DNA of 64,000 bases from Notamacropus eugenii (taxonomy: Eukaryota > Chordata > Mammalia > Diprotodontia > Macropodidae): contig NC_092879.1 of the NCBI RefSeq assembly GCF_028372415.1, positions 69,851,711 through 69,915,710 on the forward strand. Direction: 5' to 3'. The position numbers and the translations under genes were made by a program. Within the stretch, counting starts at the first letter, position 1. Every line of letters begins with the position of its first letter. Below are positions 43,826 through 56,700 of this stretch, in pieces. Below the pieces are notes generated by a model. The model was given only the letters and a program-made list of their open reading frames with translations, was not told the DNA's origin and ran no database searches.

Positions 43826-44579
43826 GTTTGTTCAAAATGAATAGAGTAGTCTTCATGTTCAAATATCTGTGACTGAAAAAATTATTTGTAGTCACCTGGT
43901 TAAGGGTACAATTTCAATGGAACACTGGTGGTTCTGTATAATTTCTTTGTGTGTCCCATTTAGACTTCAGCAAAGTTGAAGGGGCAAAGACAGAAACAAT
44001 GAAATATAATAGAGAGGCCCTTTCATGTGTAAATGAAACATTCTACATCTTGGAAAGGGGCTGAGGTTTTGAATAGCTTCTATGAAAAGACCAATAAAGA
44101 CAATGAACTTGCCCCAGAGCACAGATTGCTCCAATGCCTTTGTCCTTAACCACTCGTTTGCATAAGACCCCAACAGGAATCTGGGAAATGTAACTGGCTG
44201 GTCACCATAAGTAAAGATGGGGTCCCTCATTGAGGAACTATTGCCCTGGACCAGAAAATACTGATGAACATGAGAGGCTATACCTCTTCCACCTCCTACT
44301 GATAAACCTCAGAGATGAAGCTCTGAGGGAATTAAAGAGGAGAGGCTTCTGCCAATCCTAGAGTAAAGGTTTCTGCCCATAGGAAGGAGCACAGTAGCAC
44401 TACAGCTGAAACAAGCCCAGTAACAACCAGTCAAGCTAGAGGTTAGAGGTGGTAAAGATTGCAACTACACCTAGAAGAGTGAGCCCATGGTATCCAGTTG
44501 ATCAGCTCATCCAACAGAGTTGTCATGCCATTTGGAGAGCCAGCCCAAAGGTCCAGCAACCCTCCACACCCTCTCTGAT
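43826..44579. other. No gene or recognisable repeat
   Basis: The last about 150 bases may already be decayed L3. Otherwise nothing is recognised. Confidence 0.45.
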
Positions 44580-44850
44580 CTGTTACAAACAAAGCAAACA
44601 AACTTGCCCACAATCCCAAAGTGGAATGGACAGCCTTGGGAGGCAGTAGATTCCCCTTTATTAGAGGTCTTCAGAGAGAGGCCACATGACCAGTTGTCAG
44701 GAGTACCACAGAGGAGATTCCTCCTCAGGTCCAGAGGCCACATGGCCATTTGTCAGAGGTACCGCAGAGGAGATTCTTCCTCAGGTCATAGTTGAACTAG
44801 TTAAACTTTGAGGTCCTTTTCAGCTCCTCATTTACTGGTTTCTGGGAAAT
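44580..44850 (+). repeat. L3 (CR1-type) LINE 3' end
   Basis: 'caaagtggaatggacagcct', 'tgggaggcagtagattcccc', 'ttagaggtcttcagagagag' and 'gaggtccttttcagctcctc' follow the CR1/L3 3' UTR order. It contains a 56-base tandem duplication (separate entry). Confidence 0.75.
44678..44789. repeat. 56-base tandem duplication
   Basis: Copies 44678-44733 and 44734-44789 both begin 'gaggccacatg' and contain 'cagaggagatt' followed by 'cctcaggtc'. They differ at a handful of positions, so the duplication is not very recent. Confidence 0.9.
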
Positions 44851-45057
44851 CATCGGTATAAAAGTATAGAAATTTACAAGAAGACAATGAAGCAGAAAGT
44901 CCTAGAATGAGGATTCACTCCAGTCAGCATAGATGAAGAGATAATACAGAATAGATTCTACAATAGCAACATGGGCAGTATTTCTCACCCAAATAACCTT
45001 TAACAGGAAGTAAGGATTTGAGCTCCAATTTGAGGACTGAAGGGTATTTTCAGGGAT

Positions 45058-45560
45058 AACAATTTTCAAGTTGAAAGGCCTCCCTCTGAAGACCTCAGTG
45101 GCCATCTAGTCTGAACCCTAGGACCTCCAATGAGGAAAAATAAATCACCTCCTGTAAAAATCCGTTCCACGTTGGTCCTGTAGGGCATCAAGACCAAATT
45201 CACCTTCCACTCATTGCTCCCTAGTGCTGCCCTCTAGGGCTAAACAGAATAAGCCTCATCCCTCTTCCACCGAGATCATGTATCTACTAAGTCTTTCTTT
45301 CTTCAGGCTGAACACCCCCTGCTTCTTCCACTGATTCAAAGACTTTTATCATTCTCGGTGCTTTCTTCTGGATGTTTTCTAACCTATCAGTGTCTCTCTT
45401 GCACCCAGACTTGACACACTACTCTTGATGGGATGTGACCAGGACAGAGTACAACAGGACCACCCTGTACACCCATAGCCCTATTCCTGAAAGCTATGTT
45501 GCTTTGAATGCAGCCCAGGATTGCGCAACTCTTCCTCTATTTCTTCCTTCTGACCAGATA
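45058..45560 (-). repeat. L3 (CR1-type) LINE, about 500 bases
   Basis: Plus-strand blocks 'ctgaagacctcagtggccat', 'tttcttcaggctgaacaccc', 'ttcttctggatgttttctaa' and 'accaggacagagtacaacag' are the reverse of a well-conserved CR1/L3 region. Related sequence may go on to about 45900. Confidence 0.75.
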
Positions 45561-46489
45561 GTTTGTAGGACACTCTGATAACAAATTCACTTTTCTTCAT
45601 TGATCTTCCCTTAAATGTTTGTCACCATTCTGCTCTCCTCTGGCTCTTGAATTTCTTCATGTGAGTATACCTTTTGAATATAAAATGTTCTCCCCTATAG
45701 CCACCCTTTTTATCTGTCCTGTTTCTTTTACATAAGATCCACATACCCGGAGCCAAATTCAAGTGATGCATTTCATCCCACCAAGTTTCAGAGATCCATG
45801 GGAGCTCACATTTAGTCCCTTGTTTTATGTACTCTAGCTCCTTTTACTTATACACTTTGGGTATTTGTACAGAGACCTTTAAGACCATGGTTTTTCTTAC
45901 AGACTTTTTTGGGAGGCTCTGTCATCTGGGAACTTCTGGCTGCTTTAGCTGCCATGTTTTCTTCACTGTAGTTACTCTCTCTGGTAGTGAGCATGGTGGA
46001 TACACAGAGGCAGTTGGCAAGAACTGGCAGGCCCTACTGTAGGCCCCACAGTTGGAAGTGCTTTTTCTACTCTCAGCAAAGATAGAAAAGACTTAAAGTG
46101 AGTTTTTGATCCCAGTTCCACAAAATTAAAAGGAAGGAGTCAAACAAAAAGAATTCGGGGAAAGGCAAGACCCATTGTCTCTCCATTTTGATGCCCTTTT
46201 TAATAGCCTTAAGGACAGGGTATTCTGGTCTGTGTGATACCATAACAGAGAACTCTATGTGATGTATAAATGATTAGAAGCCAGTGAACCCAAATGTTAC
46301 TTGAGGTGATTAAAATCAAATGCAGGTAGTGATAAAACTGGCTCTGCAAGAGTCAGGCTATGTCAGTGTCAGATTAAATAGCCTTAGATTATGCTAGGTA
46401 TCTACCACTGTTAAACTATATCCTTCTCACAGAGTTCTTGACTGGGGAGGTCCATTACCCAAAATCTCAGGCCTATGCAGTCGTTTAGC
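45561..46489. other. Possible L3 continuation, then nothing recognised
   Basis: 45561-45900 is compatible with further minus-strand CR1-type sequence but I cannot fix its limits. No gene is seen to 46489. Confidence 0.4.
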
Positions 46490-46650
46490 ATGGGGTAAAT
46501 AGAGTAGGAAACTTAGAGTTAGGACATTTGACTCCCACCCCTGGGCAGATTATTTGACCCACCTGTACATCAACTGTAGAAAAAATAAAAAAATGGAATA
46601 AAAATCCCCGTGGTACCTGCCTCCCATAATATATAGAAAGTACCAAAAAA
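46490..46650 (+). repeat. Decayed MIR SINE
   Basis: 'agtaggaaacttagagttag', 'cagattatttgacccacctg' and 'gtggtacctgcctcccataa' are in MIR order but poorly preserved. Confidence 0.45.
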
Positions 46651-48034
46651 TGATCATCTCTTGTTATTATGTGTCTAGGCCTTCCAATATCACCTATGAC
46701 AGGAATTCAGAGGCCCATGTTGGAGTATAAGCCATTAGGGATCATGCCCCATGGGCAGGCCGGGGGAATCCTCAGTGGCAAGGAGTACAGAGAAGGAAAA
46801 AGATCCGATCTATGACATGATTCATCCCTTTCCCTATAAAAGCTTGTACTTGAGGTCTAAGCAGCAACCATTCACAGTGCATGGTGTGGGACAGAAGTGA
46901 TATAGTCTTCTTCAGGTGACCAAGGTTGGAAACTGGAAAGCCACAAATTACCAGGCAGCAGGAAGTAGCACCCCATACTTTCAGAGTTCTGACAGGAAGG
47001 GACAAATGAATTGTCTGCCTCTGAGACCACTGCTTCCAGCAAATGGATGCCTAGCCATAGGGGAGGATATGTTAGATTTGATCCATCCTGCAGCCCCAGG
47101 AAACCACAATTTGGAAATCAATAATTGCTAATAAATCGCTAAGCAATATTAGACAAGCAAAACTATCCATTTCATTAGCAAATGGCCCTGGCCCAGGAAG
47201 AAACCCCCTTAGTGGAGAACGAGAGTAGTTTTCCTGTCATTGATAGGGGCAGAAGATATTTCTTGTCTGGGACTGGTTTGTGAAATGTAATTCTTACAAT
47301 TAACCCTGAACACCATTTCTATGAGAAAACATCTAACCTATTCATATCCTCAGATTTTTTTATGTCTGAAAAGCTAGAGGTATGGATTCTTGCTCAGATT
47401 GTCACTCCCTTCTCCCCAAAACACATGAAGCAAAGTACCTCGTTGCTGCTTTGGAAGGTGGCATTTTTTCCATTTTTGCTGTTCAAGGAATAAAACTCTT
47501 TTCAGATTCTGCTCTAGTTGTGGAAGCAGGGTGATGACACTGGAAATGGGAACTCAAATGCAAAGGTGAGGGGCAGGAAAGGAAGCAGTAGTGGCATGTG
47601 AGTGTATCGTATGCCTACGATCTCATGAAGGCCCCGAACTTAACCGCAACACCTAAGAGCAGTATGCTAAAATCCATAGTTTGGGATTCTGCGTGAGTGT
47701 TTGACCTTCACTCTTACCCAATCCCTGGTACCACAGCTCAAGATAGCAAACCAATCAGGACACATCATTTCATTTCCAAAGTCATTTGTTTTAAATTAAT
47801 GTCAAGTGATGCCCAAATGTGTGTGTCTTATTCAGAACTGAATATCACATTATATACAACACAGCAAAGAGATGGAAATTTGGTTGCAGAAAAAGCGCTG
47901 ATTCGGCCTTCTTCTCTGAAACACCTTTCTTTGAATGGCAGGAACATGACAATACCGTGTAACACCTAGACATCACTCTCTTCCTCTTGGCAACTGCTAC
48001 CATACCATACTACAATTTATCAAACTAGTACCAA
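46651..48034. other. 1.4 kb without gene or clear repeat
   Basis: 47090-47250 is A/T-rich and repeat-free ('aatcaataattgctaataaa', 'aacgctaagcaatatt'-like) and a weak candidate for a conserved element. The 90-codon frame at 47697-47969 has no motif. Confidence 0.4.
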
Positions 48035-48170
48035 AAACACTTATTCAAGGCCTACTATGTGCAAAGTAGTGAGGCAAGTACTAGAGATCCAAAGACAATC
48101 TCTTCCACAGGGAGCTTACATTTACAGGGCAGGGGAAAGGGGCAAGAAGGAAAGAAGATGTAACATATAA
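48035..48170 (-). repeat. L2 LINE 3' end
   Basis: 'cttattcaaggcctactatg' and 'cttccacagggagcttacat' are the reverse of the L2 terminus. Confidence 0.75.
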
Positions 48171-48202
48171 CCAGGGAAGTATATTCATTTGTAAGCCTCT
48201 TG

Positions 48203-48203
<1 letters not shown>

Positions 48204-48286
<83 letters not shown>
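48204..48286. repeat. (GT)41 microsatellite
   Basis: About 83 bases of perfect GT repeat, the longest dinucleotide tract of this type in the window, followed by a short GA run. Confidence 0.97.
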
Positions 48287-48287
<1 letters not shown>

Positions 48288-48305
48288 TAATAGAGAGAGA
48301 GAGAA

Positions 48306-49289
48306 AGAGACATGCTAGAAGTCCTGTAATACCAAGCAAGGCTCACAACAATCCCAGGGCCCCAAAGTTAATAGGCTGACCTCAGTAAAACCCAAATCAA
48401 GCAGCCTCATTGCCTTCAGGCTAAAACAGTGAACCCAATCCCCACCCTCAAACCATGTGGATTATTCTTTGGCTAACTTTTCCCTATGGGTCTATCTATG
48501 TCCAAGAGATGAATGGGATCCATATATATTCTGAAAAGTTATAAAAGTATCTGACTCATTCTTATTGGCTCTGGCTCCCAGCCTCAGCTTTTATTGAGGA
48601 AAGAACATCTCCCATCTCTTTAAAAAAATAGGTTGCCCTCTCTTGCTCTCAAACTATACACATTGAATAACCAAGCAAATTCAAGTTGATGGCCATCAAG
48701 TGTTTTTATAACAACCTCAAATAACATAGTAAAAATTAAGAAATAGCTTATCTAAAAACCAGAGGCACAGAGATCTAACCAGTAGGGAACAAAACTGGCT
48801 TTTCTCCTTTCCCTTCTTCTTCTCTTTCTCCCTCATCAGTGGTAAGGAGAGTTGTCAAGGAGTAACAGAGGTTAGGTCAGACTGGAAATGGAAGGTAGAT
48901 CACCTGGCCAGGAGTGGAGAAGAGGAAAGTGTTGGGGATTAGCTGTGGCTGTCTCATAAGTTTCTCCATGATTGGCTAGCTTCACTCACTCAGTCTCATC
49001 TAGTGTGTACCTGTCCCAGCTCGACTCTCTTTGTGACCCTCACTTGAGACTATGCACCAAGCAATGTCCACTAGCTCTTACTCAGCTCCCTTCTTGGAAA
49101 GGCCTGTATTTAGCCTGGCCAGAGTAACATGTTGTGCCCCAGTCTCTCCAGCATGGCTGCCCTCCTTCTGGGAAGTACTTCAGATTCAAAGTCACAGGCA
49201 CTTGGGGAACTCTGGGTAAATACCTTCTCAGGGATAACACTTCAGGTGCCTCACGTTTCCATGGCAATCCTTCTCAGCAGGGAGATCCC
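48306..49289. other. About 1 kb without gene or clear repeat
   Basis: Nothing supportable is seen. Confidence 0.45.
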
Positions 49290-49490
49290 AGATTTACAGG
49301 TGATCATTTGAGGAGAATGGAGAAGGGAGTGGGGTTAACAACCAAGAAGATCAGGGAAGGCCTCGTGAAGGAGGTGGCACAGAAGTTGACACTTGAAGGC
49401 TTCTTCAAGGCAGAGATGAGGAGGGAGAGCATTCCAGGCACAGAGGGATGGACAGCTTGTACAAAGGCTATGAAGCAAAAGAGAATAATT
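49290..49490 (-). repeat. L2 LINE fragment
   Basis: 'ggaaggcctcgtgaaggagg', 'gaggagggagagcattccag' and 'acagcttgtacaaaggctat' match the L2 3' UTR reversed. The 141-codon plus-strand frame here is antisense to it. Confidence 0.75.
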
Positions 49491-50382
49491 CTTTGTCTTC
49501 CCCTTTTCAAAAACTCAAACCAAGATGTAGCCAATGTGCACCATAATCCAAGAGCATGACCATAGTCATTGAACAGTCATGCTGGCAACTAATTGAACTC
49601 ATTAGTGAACCACCTGCCTAGCTCCTCCATAGTTGAAACAGTGGGACAGAAACTGGCTTTCTGATTTTGTTATGATATGAAACAGTTCCTCTGCTCTTTT
49701 CACAGAGCAACGTGTGTTAAGGTCATCTACACTGGCTTGTACTGTTGGGACTGCTTTAACCCATGCATTGAAGCAAAGGGCTAGGAAACCCCAAAGTCAA
49801 TGAAAGAACAAGAAAAGGCTGTTTCTGAGGGGAAGATTACAGAGGGAGCCATCACACCAATTACAAGGCCAACCAAGAAGAGGTGTTCTCCGGCCTCCTC
49901 ATCAATCTCTTCCCTCCCTGCTCCCCTGGCTCCCTCTTACTTCAGCAGCACTCAGCCAGCTTCTTCTCTCACTCCCCTCCCTCACCACCCAGTCTTTGGT
50001 TCTCTTTCTTCTCATTATGCCCTATTCATTGTGTAGGTTTGTACTAAATCGGCATGTTGCTTATTACTCATTTTATGTGTATTGGATCATATGCTCATAT
50101 TTGGATATTTTGTACTAATGGGGTCCCAAAAATAGGTTGGGGCACCTAATAGTGTAGGGCCAGGGGAGATTTCCTTCTGGGATCCTAGAATTCTCCAACT
50201 GGGCAGTGTCCTAGTGCTCTCATGCCCCTATCTGATCATGGATTCCAAGAGTTTGAAGGGACCTTGTATCACACATTCTCCCAATGTGTTTTATTTAAAG
50301 CAGCTAAAGTGCACAATGTCTTGTTGATTTCTGCTATGTTAGCTAGTCCCATTAGTTCATCAAAACACCAGGCAGCGTTGGA
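49491..50382. other. No gene; C/T-rich stretch
   Basis: 49890-50000 is pyrimidine-rich. A MIR3-like tail ('tttgaagggaccttgtatca') lies near 50255. Confidence 0.4.
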
Positions 50383-50497
50383 AGAGAAAAGTGCACTAGC
50401 CTTAGGATCAGAAGATCTGACTATGGGTCCCAAGTGAGACACTTGACTGTGTGAACTGGACAAGTCCTTGTTTCTCTGAGTTTTCATCTCTCGTATG
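50383..50497 (+). repeat. MIR SINE, left part (interrupted)
   Basis: 'gtgcactagccttaggatca', 'tgtgtgaactggacaagtcc' and 'tctgagttttcatctctcgt'. It is cut by another MIR and resumes near 50746. Confidence 0.75.
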
Positions 50498-50504
50498 AAG
50501 AAGT

Positions 50505-50745
50505 GGTATGGTATGATGGAAAGAGAGCTAGACTGAGAGTCAGCAGAGGCCTAGAATACAATCCTATCTCCCCCACCTACTAGCTGAGAAATGATTGGTA
50601 AGTCACTTTACTTTTCTGAGCCTCAGTTTTCTCATCTCAAAATGGGGAGAATAATACCTGTAGTCTCTACCTAATGGGGTTTTGTGAAGCTCAGATGGGA
50701 AAATGTATGTAAAGTGCTTTGCATTTTATAAATGGTTCTTATCTC
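50505..50745 (+). repeat. MIR SINE nested in MIR
   Basis: 'gtatggtatgatggaaagag', 'tctgagcctcagttttctca' and 'aaatgtatgtaaagtgcttt'. A complete copy in the same orientation as its host. Confidence 0.8.
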
Positions 50746-50850
50746 TAAAATATGGATAATTAATACTTGCACTACTACTTACATCACAGGGCCATTTTAA
50801 AGAAAGCATTTTATAAGACTTAAAGTGCTATGGAGATAATTTTTATTATA
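50746..50850 (+). repeat. MIR SINE, right part
   Basis: 'ctaaaatatggataattaat', 'cttacatcacagggccattt' and 'gacttaaagtgctatggaga' complete the MIR begun at 50383. Confidence 0.75.
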
Positions 50851-52204
50851 ATCATCTAAACTGATTGTTATCACAGCCAAAGACTGGAAATTGACTATGT
50901 TAAATAGGCATGTTTGTTCACAAGAATTGTAAATGGATTGAAGTACCTCAGGAATAGCAACTGTACATTCTTCACATTTGGAGCCAGCGTGTTGCCTATG
51001 CCTTTCAAAAAAATATCTTGTTGAAAGAGGAGTTGTAATTAACAAGTCCACAGTTGGCTTTCCTTTTCCAACCCCCTACCTTCCAACTCGGAGAGGGTCT
51101 TTCAGCTACTGGATAGATGCTGGCACTCATCCTGATTGAGATCATTCCCTAAATTATTCATCCACCACAGTTTAAATGTACATATGTCCATTTCTCATTG
51201 GAATCTAGCCTTTGATGGCCTTACCTATGTCATCCCTGGACCAGTATTCATGTTCAATAATGAGCCATGGAGGAAAGAATTGACTTGTATCCAGTGTTCT
51301 GATTTCATGTCCAAATCAATGCAGTCCATTCTACAACCTTTAATTAACTATTCTCTAATGAAGGCAGATGTTTTTTTCCTTAAAGCAACTTTTTCAAAAA
51401 TCAGGACATTGCCAGAAAAATCACAATCAATATTTTAACAATTTTACATTCACTTCCAATGCACTGCTTAAAAAATACTTACAGAAACAAACATCCCCAA
51501 GAAAATTAAAACTGTTTAAGAACATGGTGCAGAAAAATCATCTAGCTAATTTCCTAATGATTCTCATCAGCCTCAATCAAGGAAAAAGTAATTCCTCCTC
51601 TCGAAAGGGAAGTAAGTTTTGTTTTTTTTTTTTAACTTGAAATTTACTTACCTTTTCCTGTCTGTGCTTTACAAACAACTTAGGTACTATACCACCCTCT
51701 CCATTTCCTGGATTTAAAAAAATGGTGGCACAAAAGGTCTGGGACTCTGGGGGAACCAAGTAATACAAACCCTAGGATTCTGGCCCTCAGCCCCATGTTC
51801 TATTGATTTTCCTATTCTGATATCACTATCACTTTAGAGGGATACACGTACTTGTTCAATTAATATGTATCTCCAGTAGTTGCATTTATCCAAATCTCAT
51901 ACAAAATGGAGCAAATCAAAGAAGTCCTGGCAAGCTGAGGCCTCTGAACCTAGCAGGTTAGAAGGTTCATTGTGTCTTCCCTTCCCCATACGAGTCACGG
52001 AAGACCGTTTTAGAATACTCTCTGTTCTTCAGCCTCCCTCACAGGACAAGAGAATCCAGCAATTTGTGGTGGGACCAGACAAACTTCAACAGTCCACATG
52101 TTTTTATGAAGACCTTAAAAACTTGGATTACCTTTCTTACTAATATTTACAAATACTTGAGGGACCAAAACAAACAAACAAACAAAATAACTTCTTTCAT
52201 CCAA
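50851..52204. other. 1.35 kb without gene or clear repeat
   Basis: A/T-rich. Plus-strand frames at 51136-51640 have no recognisable motif. Confidence 0.45.
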
Positions 52205-52275
52205 AATGTCTCAGAGAATCTCAGGATCACAGAATCTCAGAATTGGAAGGGACCTCAGCAACCACCTCGTCTCTC
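52205..52275 (-). repeat. MIR3 SINE 3' fragment
   Basis: 'cacagaatctcagaattgga' and 'agggacctcagcaaccacct' are the reverse of the MIR3/L3 tail. The remainder is missing. Confidence 0.7.
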
Positions 52276-53609
52276 TATGTCTTTCACCCTTTGGTCCTCA
52301 TTCTGCCCTCGAAGACAAAGCAGAACAAGTCAAATGAATGAATGGGGAGAAAACATTTAAGTGCTTAGTATGCACTAAACAAAAACAAAACCATAGCCTT
52401 TCTAGGAGCAATAGCAACATTGATTTGATTCGAGTTCCAGAGCTGGAAAGTGGTAGGAATAGATAGTGCTGTGCTGTTGCAGGGCAGATAGCAAAAAGTG
52501 GAATGTGACTAGAGCCAGCTAAATATAGTGAGCTTAATAAATGTGTACTGAGTTCTGACATGCACACATTCTCCAGTGCCCGTGGTCTATAAAAAGTCTG
52601 ACATAGACACACTGGAGAGAATAGGAAAGAGTTCAGAAGGTGTTGTGAAAGGGTGAATCTCTAGGTGAATGTGATATCCATTCATCCCCACTCTGATCCT
52701 TTGATGTTCTCTGTGTCTAAGACCTTGGGCAGATAACAACACAAGTTGGCACATATAATAGGGGCATGGGAGAGCCAACAAAAGCGGGGCTGCACATACA
52801 ACACAGGAGAAGCCAGAACTACATTAGAGAAATGCTGGAGCCATACTACTGGGTCACCAAAGAAGTGCCACTTACTTGATGTACCTTCTATTCCACTCTC
52901 CAGTTCATTTTCCCTCTCTGTAAGATGAGAAACTCTGAAACTAGCCAATAAAATGGGCCACTATCAAAACACTCTCCTAGAGGTTCTGGTTTTTCTTGCT
53001 TTTATCTGCTGCCTACAAGCAACCTCATATTCCAAGAGAAGCTGGCATTCTTTCTCAGGCTATTGGCAGCAACCACAGCCTTCCAGTACCCACAACTCAA
53101 CCAGGTTACCTCTATGATTGTAATTATACTTCAATGGGGAACCACTAGCATCACATCCTTGGTTAGAAACTCTAGACCTCACTGGTTATATATATGGACA
53201 TGATGGTGGCAGTGGATGTTCGTATACTCCTGGACATCTGTGATCCCTTGCTTAGCAAGGATCACAACAGTAGTATTCTTCCTTGCTTTGTAGGAACTTT
53301 GACATAAAGGTGTCTCCCAATTTAACTGCTAACACATATTTGAGGAAGGTGTTCCCTGACCTGGTTCCATCTTTCCTCCAAAGACTGGTAACTACCTTCT
53401 GGAGAAATAAGGCCTGGAGTTTGGTTGCAGTGGTTGGCGGCTTCTTAAGCATTTATCAACCCTGACATTTGTCTTAGTAAATTTATCCTTTTTTACTACT
53501 CAGTCCAAATATATGTACTCTATTCTCCATGGTTACCTGCCCATGAGTCACGTGTTATTTCAAAGATACAAGGAAATTTCTCAAACAAAAGCACCATCAT
53601 AGGAAGACA
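52276..53609. other. 1.3 kb without gene or clear repeat
   Basis: Overlapping frames at 52298-53465 have no recognisable motif. A short L2-like terminus may lie at about 52330-52380. Confidence 0.4.
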
Positions 53610-53797
53610 GTCTAGTACAATAAAAAGATGTGACATTAGGAGCCAGAAGTTCCAAGTTGTAATCTCACTCTGCCATCATTCACAGGGGGATCTGAGGTGG
53701 TTATACTTCAGGTCTCGGTTTCCTCGTCTAGAAAATGAGCACTTTGAATCAGATGCTCTCTGAGGGACCTTCCTGTTTCAATATTCTATTATAAGTC
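53610..53797 (+). repeat. MIR3 SINE
   Basis: 'cattaggagccagaagttcc', 'ggtctcggtttcctcgtcta' and 'ctctgagggaccttcctgtt'. Confidence 0.8.
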
Positions 53798-54197
53798 TTG
53801 TGAGCTTATGAATGCCTTCTAAGTTTACAAGGAACATGGCTATAAATTACTGAGCTTCACTAATCTTTTAGAATAACTCAAGTGACAGTTTTGCAAGACA
53901 ACGTATTTTACTTGAAGGTAAGTCATTCAGGGCCTTGAATAAATGAAATGCCTATTCAACTTACAATCACGCTGTAGAAGGATGTTCTTTTAGGGGGCTT
54001 TGCTAACTTCTTCTTCTTCCATATTGCCTAACTGACCATTTTCTAGCACAGGAATTCTTCAGCCTCATTTTGTTATACTCCAAGATGGCTCCCATTATCT
54101 CAAGGGCATCTCAGAAAATCCTGACCACAGAATTCATGGAATTTTTAAATCCTTACCACAAATTCATGGAAACTTCTGGGTTCTACAGAGAGGCACA
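53798..54197. other. No gene or recognisable repeat
   Basis: Nothing supportable is seen. Confidence 0.45.
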
Positions 54198-54395
54198 AGG
54201 GTGAAATGGAAGGAGCATTGGACTCACAGTCAAGAGACCTGAACCTTATGACCACCTCATCTATCTGAGACTTAGTTTCCTTCTCTATAAAATAGGGATA
54301 ATCATATTTGCACTGTCTACCTCACAGATTATTTAGAAGAAACATTTGGCAAGCTTTAAAGTGCTATTGAAATGTGAGCTTTTATTACTATTGCT
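54198..54395 (+). repeat. MIR SINE
   Basis: 'aaatggaaggagcattggac', 'gagacttagtttccttctct' and 'agctttaaagtgctattgaa'. Confidence 0.8.
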
Positions 54396-56024
54396 CCCAA
54401 TGCCAGCCTCCACCTTCCTTTGTGTATCCCTAATTATGTAAAAGACTGGTGACCATGGAGTATAGTTCTTAATGGAGTCTGTGTCTTATGCTATAAAGCT
54501 GAAGGAGCTTTTTGCGTTCATTTCCTTGATAACCCTTTAAATATACTCATCTAGAACTCTAGGGTCCTGGGAAGTAGCAGACTGTAATTGCCAACAAAAG
54601 ATAACTAGTGAGCAGAAGGAATCTTCTTCCCCCAGTGAAAAGAGGCTAACTGAAAAGAGAAGTAATAGACAGTTCTGGGTCTCCTTCCAGAGTTTTGGTA
54701 GCCATCTACCTTCAAGGGCTGATTGCCTTCCACTGTGTATCTCTGCCTGGATAGCAATACCTGTTGGGATCTCTCCGCTTGTCTTAGGTTCCTTTATGTA
54801 GGTCTGTCTACCTTGTTTTACATAATCAGTGTGTTCCTGAAAAGGTGTGTGAATTTTTAACTATATTGTCAGTGCACTAGGGGAGATCATGATTTAAAAG
54901 AATATTGACCTGCATTCTTTTGTAATGCAACAAAAAATTCACTAACATCTTTTTTGTAAGTTTGGAAGCTTTCCAAGCTTGAAAAATGTCTGCATCTTGT
55001 ATGAGTTAGTTAGGCACTGTACTAAGTGCTAGGGATACAAAGTCTCTTCTGCCTTTTGAGGATCTTGTGAATTTTGGAGGACCAGAGAATTTGGACTTTT
55101 CGTAGACATCCTAGCCATGTCCCTAGAGTAACAGTGACTGGCAGTAAAATCTGTATTGAGAGCAGAGGTCAAACTAAACATCCTTAGAAAAAGCAGCTTT
55201 ATGACTCTACTAGGAGCCCATAAGAAAAGGTACATCTTGGCTAAGGGGAAATTCATAAACCTTTAGGTCCATGGAGTCTAAGCTTGAGCCCATGTGCCCC
55301 TGGAATGTGTATATATTTGTGGGAGAGTATATCACATACTTCTGAAGGAGTGTCTTATACCAATTGTTCTTACTAAACCACCTTAGTAAACACCCCTTTC
55401 TAAAAGCTAGTTAAGTCTTTCAGACTAATTGACATCAACCAATAATCATGGAAGGGGAAAGAACTATACCAGTAGGGACTCACCAGTTAAACTACTAGGA
55501 AAAAAGCCCTACCTCTTCAGGACCCTCAGTAGAGAAGCAGTAGCTGAGCTCTGGGACCCTTATCTGCTAATACAAGTCAGGGTTAGGAGTGAGAACCCAG
55601 AGACTGCACTACATGAATATATACTCAAATACTCCAATGAATCTGGGATCTCATCTCTTTGGGAGTTCCTTTCGATGATACAGATGACCCACCCATGCCT
55701 GCCCATCCTGGGCAACTCTTGTCCAGGTCCTCCCCTAAGTTCACCACAAGAGATCCACTCAGCATTCTAGGGACTTTGCTCATTTTCTCCCAACATCATG
55801 AGGGTGCCAGTAGAGCACTCTGGCCATTCCCTTGTTATCCTTCATTCTCACTACATGAGGAGCCAGTCCATCTTCTCTTTATATCATTCTGTTCTCTGAT
55901 TTAATGTACATCTACAATTCTTTTATATAATGTGTATATAAATATATATATTCTTTTATGTAACATAGAAGCATATACAGATTAAATACCAAATAAAAGA
56001 ATTTAGCTTAAAAATAAGGTAGTT
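54396..56024. other. 1.6 kb without gene
   Basis: A short L2 3' end piece ('ttaggcactgtactaagtgc') lies at 55009-55040. The frame at 55429-55770 has no recognisable motif. 55920-55960 is TA-rich. Confidence 0.45.
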
Positions 56025-56700
56025 GGAGAAGAAGGGCATTAGCAGTTGCGATCAACCTTGCTTTGGGGAAGTAGTCCTGAAACTGGGTCTGGAAGGGAGT
56101 AATTCTACAAGGAGATGAGGAGGGAATTTCAAGGATGGGACATGACCAAGATGCAGTGCCAAATGTGACAGAGAGAAGGCCAGTCTGTGAAGGAGAATCA
56201 TGAGGCTAAAAAGACAGATTGGGACTAAGTTGTGAAGAACTTTGAACAGAGGAGTATTCATTTTATCCAAGAGAGAACCACTGGAGTTGCTTGGAGAAGG
56301 GAATTGAATGGTCAGATCTATACCACTTGTGTGGATGATGGATTGGAGTGGAAAGAGACTAGGAGTGGGTGACCTACTAGGAGACCTGGCAAGAGATGAT
56401 TGGGTCCTAAACTAAAGTGATGATGATGTTAGGAGTGAAAGAGGCAGACTTGAGAGATGTTTCAGGGGTAGAAGAAATAAGATTTGACAACTGTTTGAAT
56501 ATGTGGGTTGATGGAAAACGGGAAGTTGAGGATGACTCCAATGTTTTAAACCCAGGAAAGTGAATAATGGTTCCAATAATGGTGTCCTCAACAGAAATAA
56601 GGGAGTGTAATCAAGGGGAGAGTATGGGAGTGGAGGGGGGAAACAATGAATTCTGTTTGGGTCATGCTGAGTTTGAGATGCCTCCAGATATTAGACTCTT
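56025..56700 (-). repeat. L2-like LINE fragment
   Basis: 'ctacaaggagatgaggaggg', 'gatggattggagtggaaaga', 'ggaagttgaggatgactcca' and 'gtcatgctgagtttgagatg' follow the L2 order on the minus strand. The 3' terminus is absent. Confidence 0.8.

Noticed and set aside
49134..49559. 141-codon plus-strand frame
   Set aside because: Its second half is antisense to a minus-strand L2 fragment, and no domain is recognisable.
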